DNA of 64,000 nt from Takifugu bimaculatus (Eukaryota; Chordata; Actinopteri; Tetraodontiformes; Tetraodontidae), in the NCBI GenBank assembly GCA_004026145.2, contig CP034995.1, positions 1,478,726 to 1,542,725 of the forward strand, in the 5' to 3' direction. Every line of letters begins with the position of its first letter. Position 1 is the first letter of the stretch. The notes under the pieces were generated by a model. The model did no database searches. It saw only the letters and a program-made list of their open reading frames with translations, and was not told the DNA's origin. Below, in pieces: positions 27,855-38,300 of this stretch. Position numbers and translations under genes: made by a program.

Positions 27855-27868
27855 GTCTCCCTAACAAC
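27855..27868 (+). promoter_or_regulatory. Candidate RFX X-box near dnal4 exon 1
   Basis: GTCTCCCTAACAAC fits the X-box pattern RYYNYY-N2-RRNRAC bound by RFX factors, which control ciliary genes. A noncoding first exon probably ends at 27912 (GGAATT|GTGAGT), so the site is about 45 bases upstream of that donor. DNAL4 is an axonemal dynein light chain, which makes RFX control sensible. This is a motif match only. Confidence 0.5.
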
Positions 27869-28350
27869 CAAACTGAGTCAAACACCAGAACTTTTCGCTG
27901 GACAAAGGAATTGTGAGTAAACCATTAAGGTCCATATCCGTCCGGTAACGTGCGTGTATCGGCTATAGGCGGCGCATTGTTAGGTTTAACCATAGGAGCG
28001 CCGATTTGATTTGTCGGTTTTGAGGTAAAAATCATTGGTGATAGCCTCAGCTGTTGGTTAGCAAATATGCTAAGCTAATCAGATAGCTGATGAAACTGAC
28101 TGGCAGTTTCGATAAACCAACCCAAGGAAGTCTGCTCTTTTTCGAATCAACCTGTTTATGGGATGTGTGTCGATAACACCCGATGGAAAATCCTTTTGCG
28201 GCGGTACTTACTCGTAGCCTGCTAGCATTTGCCTAATGTCGTGAACCCCGTCCTCACCCTGGTTTAGGTTACATTCATTGCATATGCTCTTTGCAGAATA
28301 CCTGAAGTGACATTTAAGCTATGTATTTAAATTTTTCAGCAGGAGTCTAA

Positions 28351-29131
28351 ATGGCTGGGACCGGGGAGGGAAAGAAAGAGGAAGCCGATTACAAGAGACT
28401 GCATAGTTTCCCTCTCATCAGGGTAAGACGATGACGGGACGGTGCTTCTGGACCACCGGAGCATCACAGCAGCTCCACTTTTCAATGATTACGTTTTAAA
28501 TCAGCAGTTTCACTTATTCTTTTGCGTCTGTTCCAAAACACTGGCCTCCCCATGTTGATGTCCATGGTTTAAAGCAACCAATAGTTTTAAAATAGCAGGA
28601 CTGATGTGTCAGATGTTAATCATGCAGAAAATATGTAAGAAGTATTTGCTCTGGCAATCTAGCGTCATCAATAGGCACATATTCATGTTGTGTGTGTGTT
28701 AATTTTTATGAAAGCAGTAACACTTCTGTGTGTCCTCAGCATACAGACATGTCAGAGGAAATGAGGGTGGAGACCATGGAGCTTTGTGTTACAGCCTGTG
28801 AAAAGTTTGCTACAAACAATGAAGTAAGAGCTCATTATGTTCACAGTTCTTGTGCCTGATTTATAGTTTTGCCTACTGTTTCCAGTGAATTTCTTTGTAA
28901 ATAACAGTTTTGGATAGTCATTGAAATTTAATCCAGAGTATTAATAATATCAATATGTTTTCCAAGAGTGCAGCAAAGATGATCAAGGAGTCGATGGATA
29001 AGAAGTTTGGCAGCTCATGGCACGTGGTGATCGGCGAAGGCTTCGGCTTTGAGGTCACGCACGAAGTGAAGAACCTGCTCTACATGTTCTTCGGAGGCAG
29101 TCTGGCTGTGTGCGTGTGGAAGTGTTCGTAG
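28351..29131 (+). CDS. dnal4: Dynein axonemal light chain 4
   Basis: LC8-like light chain of axonemal dynein. Three coding exons, 28351-28422, 28740-28823 and 28967-29131, give 106 residues (human 105). Recognisable blocks are EADYKRLHSFPLIRHTDMSE, MRVETMELCVTACEKF, SAAKMIKESMDKKFGSSWHV and VIGEGFGFEVTHEVKNLL, ending GGSLAVCVWKCS. Conservation to human is very high and no break was seen. The start is the first ATG after an acceptor in the 5' UTR (upstream noncoding exon ending about 27912). AATAAA at 29554-29559 is a likely polyadenylation signal. Confidence 0.97.
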
Positions 29132-31233
29132 TGCCTCATCGCCGTCCCTCCTACCCTCCGATGTGGTCAACAGGCTGAAAACGAACACCAGCTCATCAGC
29201 TAAACACCAGTTGCACGTACTAGCCAGATTGGCTGGTAACTTCCTGCCTTCTCATTCATTTTATCTTTTATCCCTGTTTTCCTTTCTGTCCGGCTCTACA
29301 GCTCTTTTATTTCTCGGTCCACAGCATTTGTTAGTGTGCATGTGTCAGTGCTGATAACTGAATTTTTACAAACAATGCAGCCAGCCAGGGTCTCCAAAGT
29401 CCTTTATCCTCGTTTCTCTTCAGGGAGCGTGCATGAGTGTGCGTGATCATGTCTGTGTGTGCGGGACACACACGGTTTTGGGTTTCTTGATAAAATCTCA
29501 CCTTCGGCAGTTGAATCACGCGTGTTTTTCTCTCTCGTCCACACCTGTCTTTAAATAAAGTTTTTAATATTTTCTATGTGTACATATTTTGATGCATTTT
29601 TGAAGGATCAGTGTCATCTTCTTACAAATAAAGACTCAGACCCTTCTGAGCTAAACACTAAATCTGATCCACTGTGACTTCCTGTAAATATGTTTGTAAT
29701 AACCCCTAATACCCCAGCTGGGTGGTATTGGTGTGATTGTTTTCCTGTCAATGTCCGTTTAATGATCCCGTGTAATGGATCATTTTATGTGGATTGATTT
29801 GATTATACAATAAATCAAATGTGTTGAAGCAGGACTTTAAGTCTGTGGTCTTTAGAATATTTTTAATGGCTGGAAATGAAAATTAAAGTTGAAACTAAGA
29901 TATAATTTTCTGTGTAGTTGAGAGCAAACTGGAGTAAACAAGATTCAAAGTTATACATGAATTGTGGAAATAAATTAATGTTAAATAGGTTTTTCCTCGC
30001 CAGCAACTGCTTGCATGTGGCTTTGCAATAACTATTCAAAGGAGACAAGATTTCAACGACAACAGCAGATTTCATATAGAGGAGAATGAGAGTAATAATG
30101 AAGGAGCCTGTTGTGGATGAGGATGTCTGAGTGAGAGTGGGACCCCCCCCCCCAAAAAAAAACAAACCCAGGTCTTATACTGCGATTGACCATGAATAGC
30201 TCAATCAATGATCTGGATCATTATGAGCACACACATGACATCATTTAAAGTTTAAACTCCTGAAAAATGAACTCAAGTTTTGGTTCCTTCCAACCCAGCA
30301 GTGGGGGGAACAATGCCATTGCTGCTGGCACGGTCCCCCTCCACCTCTGTGTACTCAAACACTGCGACCTTGCACCAGGTCAGCCTGATCTCTGATTAGT
30401 CCTCTTTTGACATCAGTAAGGTGTCATAAAATGATCTTCCTACAGGAAATAGATGAAACCTGTCACACAGACAGAGCACGTACACACCCTCAAATCCTGT
30501 AAACATCAGCCTGACTGGATCTGACATTTTGATTGGATTTAGCAGACTCCAGGCTTCTCTTGAGTTCCTGTCTTGTGGATACTATTCTGCAATTACGCCA
30601 ACAGGCCCGTGATTAATCCATTGGCTCTTGTGTCAGTAAACGTGGTTCCACCCTGTGATGTCCCTCATTCATTATTCACCCCTGATGCTCTTTATATATC
30701 TGCTGGCCTCTCCCCGTGTCTCTGTGCAACATCATTAAATATTCATACAAAGAGCCACAGAGTCAAACGGAAGCCCCCTTTTTGCATTGCCTTCCCTCTG
30801 AAAAACCTTCTGCTGAAAATAGAGAGAAGATTAATTGAGCTGCACGAGTTGGAAGTTGTGAAATTTATCTCTACTGCTGCTGGTCTGTATGAGACATTGA
30901 TCACATGCTGAACCACTGGCAAACTGTTCCGTTCTGTTTGATTCCCACAAGGCAGAGTTCGACCTTTAGCTCTGTTTGGAATGGTCCAACTCAATCTGGC
31001 TTTGATAGCAGGTGGTGTACCTGGACTGATATACAAATATACGAAAATAAAAACAAAATGTAAACAAGAGACAAAAACATAAGATATAAGAGTTAACAGG
31101 AGGAAAGATTCATGGTGTATATTCTGCAGCTCACCACAGGGGGCAGTCCAGTCCATTGAATTAGATGTTTAGATTGAAGATCTAATCAAAACATGATTTA
31201 GACAAAGATTTAAAATGGGAACTGGGATTATTA

Positions 31234-31722
31234 CAGTGATCCTTCGCTATATCGCGTTTCATCTTTCAGCGGCTTCGCTGCTTCACGGATTTTTTTTTTT
31301 TTGCGAGTCGTTCATTGCAGTTCTCAAATATAATCGAAGGTGGCATATCCGTTTATAAAAATCTTCTTGCTCAGAAAAAGAAAGAGCGCCAACAACTACC
31401 CATAACAATGTTCTTCTCTCGGAGAAAGACTCCTGCGCCTTCAGTAGAAACAGACGCTACAGCGGAGCGGAGTCAGGACGAAGAGGCACAGCTGGGACTG
31501 AAATACGCCATTGACAATGTTTCCAACCTTGTATTACTATATTAAAATTATTGTTTTAAACAAATTTTGGGCTTTAAAACAGGTTTTGATTTTTGGTTTC
31601 ATTCTATAGTTCAGTATTGCATTGTAAAATAATAAAAAAAATGAAGCTGACTACTTCACGGATTTCACTTTTCGCGTGTTATTTTTGGAACGCAACTCCC
31701 GCGATAAACGAGGGAATCACTG
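31234..31722. mobile_element. pogo/Tigger-like MITE with TA target duplication
   Basis: Terminal inverted repeats begin CAGTGATCCTTCGCTATATC on the left. The complement of the right end begins CAGTGATTCCCTCGTTTATC. A TA dinucleotide flanks both ends (31232-31233 and 31723-31724), as in Tc1/mariner-pogo elements, and the ends match the Tigger type. Length is 489 bases. A 76-codon ORF inside (31315-31545) contains ITMFFSRRKTPAPS and may be a remnant of a transposase C-terminus; this is uncertain. Not autonomous. Confidence 0.88.
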
Positions 31723-32491
31723 TATTCAACCAAACTTCTTGGTATTGCCCCCTGCTGGAAACAAGACATCAATCAGGTTTAAGATGCCTCCAAAGGGAGC
31801 CCGCTGATGAGGAATAGAAGTCTGGAGACCCTGGAAACTCATCATTTTTAGGGTGTAATGAAAACACTGAATCATGCTCCGTTCCTCCTCACATGCATGT
31901 GCAGCAAGCAGCAATGGGTTTTCAACAAATGAGACTCATGGTTACCTCAGATATTTTATGTTTCCATGTGGCACTTGAAGCCCAGAAATGCTTTCTGCGG
32001 TATCTTAGCAACGTGGTACCACCCGCAGTGATGTGTGACAGGGAGGTTAGAGGCTCCCTGGGTATGAGGAAGCAGAAGACATCAATTTAACATGTGATGA
32101 CTTAAGTCTGTCAGAATCCAACCTGATACTGAAGAGGGACTTGGTAAGAAGGCAAGGTGATTTCTGTCTTTCTTTCTTTAGAGCTACAGAGGGATGAATC
32201 AAATTTTCATCTGAATAGCTACATTTTTTCTCTGAAGACAAAAAGTCTATGGTTTCAATAAGAGCAGCTGTCTGAAATAAAAGGAACCACAAGTTCTGTT
32301 TTGGGAGAGGAGGCTAGTGGAATGAAAAGACGTGATCTTGGTGCTCCTGTATAACTCAGATTTGTTTTCATTGAGGGTCAGAGACTGTGAGACTGTATTA
32401 GCCCTGATCAAAGCAACACGGAGATCAAAAAACGCCCGCGGGGTTGTGAGGTGAGCTCCGGTAAGAAGAACCAGAGAATGATTTCAGAGAT

Positions 32492-32757
32492 AAGGAGGAG
32501 AGGAGAGGGGAGGAGAGGAGAGGAGAGGAGAGGAGAGGAGAGGAGAGGAGAGGAGAGGAGAGGAGAGGAGAGGAGAGGAGAGGAGAGGAGAGGAGAGGAG
32601 AGGAGAGGAGAGGACAGGGCAGGGCAGGGCAGGACAGGACAGGACAGGACAGGACAGGACAGGACAGGAGAGGAGAGGAGAGGAGAGGAGAGGAGAGGAG
32701 AGGAGAGGAGAGGAGAGGAGAGGAGAGGAGAGGAGAGGAGAGGAGAGGAGAGGAGGT
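32492..32757. repeat. Polypurine pentamer minisatellite (GGAGA)n with a GGACA/GGGCA core
   Basis: About 53 pentamers. The two flanks are almost pure GGAGA, and the middle (about 32612-32668) switches to GGACA and GGGCA variants before returning to GGAGA. Nearly all purine on the plus strand, so it can form triplex or G-rich structures. The open reading frames through it (repeats of Ser-Pro-Leu-Leu-Ser) are artefacts of the repeat. Confidence 0.97.
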
Positions 32758-34023
32758 AAATCTTAATAACTTTCACTAAAAAACTGAACCCTTTTAGCAT
32801 ATAAATAGTTTGGGGAAATTCAAAACACCATTAAATATGAGGATAAATATTTCTCCTTCTTCTCCACCACAACACAATGACAGTTACATGAATAATGGCA
32901 TCAAAGATTAATCTTTTCTCCACTAAGGGAAGACAACTGAGTGAGTGTTTGTTTCTCTCACTAGCATCCTTGAATTCGATGAAAGTCATTTCAAACCCCA
33001 TTCATTCAAAATTCCTGCACATTTTGCAATTATAGTGCACGGTGACCGGCTTTGACCATGAGCGATAGCTTTATTCAGTTTGAACCCTGCCTTCCACCCT
33101 TACGTTCTGTGGCCAAGCCTTACTGATGTTGCAGCTGAAGATGTGTGGAAATCATTGTTAAAAGTTCTTTCACCACAGTCACATGTTAGCACAAGCCTCC
33201 ACCATAGCCAAAAAAAATGCATGTTTCTCCAGCACTCCAGCACGTATGGACAGGTTTGGAATTCTCACATAGACTAGCTATAGGCGGCAAAAGCTGTGAC
33301 ATTTAATGTCTGTTGAGATTCTGTTCTTGGTGGTCAGAGTCATTTAAAGGTTTTATTTTGTGGCCTGCAGGTATGAGACCGGACCTTGAGCTGCTTCCCA
33401 GCATGAATGCCTCTTTGACCTTCTTTGATTTCACAAAAATGTGTTGAAACAGCTCGAATCCAATGGTTGTTTTTTTTGGTCCTCCCATTTTTTCTTTGTC
33501 CTCCCATTCTCCCGTTTCACTTTCAGTTCTTTTTCTTCTGCAGGGTTTCCAATTAAACCACTGTCAGCTGGAGGAAGTGACTGGTGGGAAAGCCTGCCCC
33601 TGTTTCATTTCTGACACTCTACCTTGGATAAATACATCAAATAATTTGGTTTATGTGAAGGCTCCAACATCACAGTGAAAAGAACATTTTTGCATTGATT
33701 CATGCTTTTGTGTAGTAAAAGCACATAAACACACATTTAGACATGTTTCCTCTTCCCTCTGGCTTCCAGCTCCTGTGGTTTCCACCACTTTTGTTTGCTT
33801 TGCAGGACGCTCATTTTTTAATCAAAGTGTTTGAGCTTCATAAGGGATGATAAATAATCAATGATTCAGCACCTGTATGAAAGAAATGCAAATTGTAATG
33901 AAATCTGTTCAGCACTGAGAGAAATGAGGCAAATTTAAAGTAATTGGGGGCCTTTCTTTGCTCTTATCTTCAAGGATGTTGAGGTGTGACACATATGCAT
34001 CTGATTAAACTCTCTCAGATGTG

Positions 34024-34024
<1 letters not shown>

Positions 34025-34068
<44 letters not shown>
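34025..34068. repeat. (CA)n microsatellite
   Basis: Twenty-two uninterrupted CA units in the spacer between dnal4 and fam20c. Confidence 0.97.
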
Positions 34069-34070
<2 letters not shown>

Positions 34071-35048
34071 CTCGCTGACTTTAAAAGTGATACTTCAGAC
34101 AGTAGGGAACCCTGCGGGAATCCCTGAGAAGGCTGAGGTTCTTGTATCAAAACACTCTCCCAGAATACGAAATACCTTTAAATTCAGCCGACTTGTGAAG
34201 TCTGCTTTGAAAAAAAATAAAATTCTGTCTGAAATTTATTTTATTTCACATGGAATTTCACACACGTTATCTATTACATTTCTCGCATGAATAATAATGC
34301 TGCTCTGTCAGTTTGGTCTAAACTAATGCTTTTGTTCATGCATGAAGAGATAAGACCAGCAACATCTGGGAATCCCAGTAAGATCCCACTAGTATATCCA
34401 AACCATGGCTGAATTAAATCTATTGACGGCGCTCGTTTCTGTAGTCAAACAGACTCCTTTTGTGTGTTTGCCTGCCTAAAAAGAGCAAGTAAACACATTG
34501 ATTAGTATCCAGATCACATTAACCTGGCATCCATCCTGGAGCCTGTTGCAGTAGGGAAAAGTCCAAACAGGCCTGCTGGATACTATAGTCTTCTCCTGTT
34601 CTATTGCTGGGAGGTCACAGAACGATATTCAGAGGTAGGAAACTGGGTGTAAGTTGCTTTTTGCTTCTCACCATTTATGCATTTATTTTTTGACATTATA
34701 ATTATGCACATTTTTTAAAGTGAAAAAAACAAGCTGAGTACTTTAATTAACTCTGTTTTTGCTGGTTTAATTTGTTTTTAATAAGGTTGTCAAAGTTGGG
34801 GCAATAACCAGGATTTATTAGGTGTTTTTGTTTCAGTCACTTAATCACATGCTATTATTCTGTAGGCAGGAATTCCAGGTATTCATTCCTGCTCTGGAGG
34901 TAGGCAGAGTGTCACAAGACTTTCTTCCATTTAACCACTGATAAAATAATTCATCTAGTCCAGCCATTTTCTCTTTCATTGCACGCCCCCACTTAAAACT
35001 GTTTTCAAGTACCGAAAATGGCTCAATATGTTGTTCAGCTATTGAATA

Positions 35049-35291
35049 TCCATCCATCCATCCATCCATCCATCCATCCATCCATCCATCCATCCATCCA
35101 TCCATCCATCCATCCATCCATCCATCCATCCTCTACCGCTTATCCGGGGTCGGGTCGTGGGGGCAGCAGCCTAAGAAGAGAAGCCCAGACTTCCCTCTCC
35201 CCAGCTACTTCTTCCAGCTCATCCGGAGGGATCCCCAGGCATTCCCAGAGCAGTTGAGAGACATAGTCTCTCCAACGTGTCCAGACTTCTC
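35049..35291 (-). mobile_element. 5'-truncated Rex3 copy
   Basis: About 80 bases of GATG repeats (minus strand) joined to the last ~160 bases of Rex3, nearly identical to the 3' end of the copy at 1887-4907. A perfect 13-base target-site duplication (CAGCTATTGAATA, 35036-35048 and 35292-35304) brackets it. It ends about 100 bases upstream of the first recognised fam20c coding exon, so it lies in or near the promoter. Confidence 0.93.
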
Positions 35292-35393
35292 CAGCTATTG
35301 AATAATCAGATGCAAACATTCAAACTTAAAATAATTACGGTTATCTAACCGGTCTGAACATATACTGTCTCTCTGATCTCCTCTCTCAGCAGG

Positions 35394-38300
35394 ATGATAT
35401 GGCGCCTTCGCAGCCGCTCCAGGACAATCTGTCTGTCCTTGGCCAGTCGTCACCGCTTCGCTCTACCTCCTTCTTCTACTTGCCTCTCATTCCGTCGACC
35501 TCCAGCCCTGCGACACTCTGCTGCCCTCCAAGACGCATGTCTTGCGAGACTTGGCACATCAAAACCTCTCCCCAGCAGGAGTGCAGGACTCAGCGGGCTA
35601 CCGTGCATGGAAATTCTTCCAATAGAGATGCTAGTAGTGAGGTGAGAGGTCATGCGGACCAGGCACGCAAGTCTGTGGAGTCTGGCCTTTCCAAGCTGGA
35701 AGCGCTGTTTAACCATCCGCTTTACAATTTACCATGTCCCCCGATCCCCGAAGAGGACCTGCTTTTGAAAGTGAGACCACAGGTTGAGGCCAGTGAGACA
35801 AACTCCCAGATATGGTCAGTAGAGCAAAAAAGGACTTGGACATGGAAAGAAATTCACACAATCCCAATTTCTGTTCGCACGGGTTCACTGACTTCTTCTC
35901 AGTAGCAGTTTCCAAGATGATGATGCTTTGATAGAATATAATCTTTGTGACCACAGAAAGCAAGACCGAGGAACACTAAGAACTTTCATCTTCTAAGTTA
36001 AGAATAAACCTCTGTATTCGGGTCCCTGCCACTGATATAGATGGGTTTTGATCCTCTGGGCCAGGTTTAATGTTCAGGAGTTCTTTTGTTGTTCTTCTCT
36101 TCATCAGGTAATTCATGACATTAATAATCAATGATCCTAATAATCAATCCCCTCCTAATCTTTCCAGGGTGAACGATAGCCCGGAGGAGGACAAGGGCGT
36201 TCCCTGGAGCAGCAACAGCGGCAGTCATCCTCCGTGGCTGCAGTTCCACCTCGGCATCTCCCGCTGGCAGCTGTACCCCCATCAAGACCCCAACATGGAG
36301 CTGCTGGTCCAACAGCTGGCTAAGCACAGAATAGTCAGTGCAGGTCTGCAAATGGACTTTCATTGCGTGTTTTTCTTCAGACGTACGAGAGATTAATGTC
36401 GAATTCTCTTTGAAGCTCCCCTGGAATGAAAGCGTGAAGCTTTGAACAACCTTGGGGGCCGAGTGGAGGATGGATGGATAAATATCACCAGTTTAGCAAA
36501 CACTTCAGTCAATCAATCATGCGCGCTGCTCCTCAGCGTTCTTCTGATGCCTCTCAGTGTCTGTGGCTGAGAGGCTGATTTATTAAACTCCACCTGTCTT
36601 CAAAGACACAGATTCTGAAGCTTTGTTAGATTTACTCTGCGTGTGTCAGTTCTGGCTCATGTTGCGAGCTGTGTCATACGTATGTCTGCACACAGTGTGC
36701 CCGTGGTTGCTATAGAGATCTTCTCACTATTGTTTTCCAGTGCAGAAATCTGGAGGGACGCAGCTGAAGCTGGTGATGTCATTTCCAAACTATGGACAAG
36801 CCTTGTTTAAACCTATGAAGTGAGTCATACATGAAATAAACCTGAGCTGTCCTGAATTCAAAGCAATAAATGGAGAGAGCGAGAGAGACGGTTGATGTTC
36901 TCAACCAATCTATGCTGGACATTTGCAGGCAGGAGAGGGATGAGGAAACCAACTATAACCTCTACTACTTCTCTGACTTTGAGAGACACAATGCAGAGAT
37001 TGCAGCTTTTCACCTGGACAGGTACTAAAATCCACATGGCTTTTTGCTCCTTTTACTTCTCAGAAACAAGAAAACCCTGCTGCTGTTTAAGTCAGGGACA
37101 GATAATGATCACATGTTGCATAGCAATGAATTCCTTCCCCTCCATGAAACTCATCTCCTCTCTTTGTCTCTCTTTTGTTCTGTTCTTATACTTCTGTCTC
37201 TGCAGGATTTTGGGCTACAGGAGAATCCCTCTGGCAGTAGGGAGACTTGTGGACGTTGTCAAAGAGATAAAAAATGTCACCACAGACCGAAAATTGGCTC
37301 GGACCTTTTTTACCTCTCCTGGTGCTGATCACACCTTTAACCATTATTTATTTAGACTGTTTGAAAGAATCCTAATAGCATTTGTTGGACTTCCTGTCTC
37401 TCCCTGATTATCTCTGGCTCCCCCCAGTGGGAAGTGTGTGTTTCTACGGCCTGTGCTCCTACTACTGCTCAACAGAACATGCTGTGTGTGGACGCCCCAC
37501 CGGGCTGGAGGCCTCTCTGGCCGTCATGCTGCCGGATTTGTCCTTGGCGAAACGCAGGTCCTGGAGGTCCCCCTGGAGACGCTCCTACAGCCGCAGCAAG
37601 CTGGCAAAGTTAGTGGGGCCATTGATTTAAGAGCAATCCATAAAAAAAGGACATTTTCTTCACCAAAATCGGGATATATGCAGTCTAGAATTCATTTGTT
37701 GATTGGATTGATTTGAACTTAAATAGCATCCATTTAATTATTCTGACAATTGATAAAGAATTTTACTTGTTTTTACCCTGACTAACACACACACACAGGA
37801 GAGAATGGAGACCAAAGGTTGTTCATGTGTTCAGTAACACTTGACTAGATGTATGCAGCAACGTGAAAATGTGAATTTTTGTGTGTTTCAGATGGGAGAC
37901 ACAATCAAACTACTGCGCAAAAGTGAAAAAGACCCCTCCGTACAACGAGGGCACAAGACTGGTGGATTTCATGGATATGGTCATCCTGGACTTCTTGATG
38001 AGTATGTTCACACTCTGTGAGCTGTCAGACTTGAGGTTCAGATACTGGAGTTAAACCAAAAGTGCAATTAACATGGAAGATTAATCCTTTTCATTATAAA
38101 CAGCATCCATCTGGAGAAAGAAAACAAATTGTGGAAGTATGAGCCTGAGCAGGTTTTATATTCAGAGTATTACAGTATTAAATCATCAGACAATATCACC
38201 AAAACCAGAAAGGTAAATCATAAACAGATGGATACTTTTTATTTCGGAGGAAGCACAGCTTCACTTCCATTTAGGCTGGAGGTAGTGGAGAAAATTTAAG

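Larger units (their letters stand above)
29132..35393. other. dnal4 3' UTR and repeat-rich spacer before fam20c
   Basis: No exon was recognised. Besides the listed MITE, minisatellite, CA repeat and Rex3 fragment, there is a C/A homopolymer junction at about 30141-30165. A perfect CTCF-like core (CCAGCAGGGGGCA on the minus strand) lies at 31746-31758. The many short ORFs look random. Confidence 0.5.

Noticed and set aside
24165..28350. Hidden gene between nptxr and dnal4
   Set aside because: All ORFs are short, without splice-consistent partners or recognisable domains.
31315..31545. 76-codon ORF as a host gene
   Set aside because: Contained wholly within the pogo/Tigger-like MITE.
32408..32800. 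130-codon repeat protein (Ser-Pro-Leu-Leu)
   Set aside because: Product of the GGAGA pentamer array; any frame through it is open.
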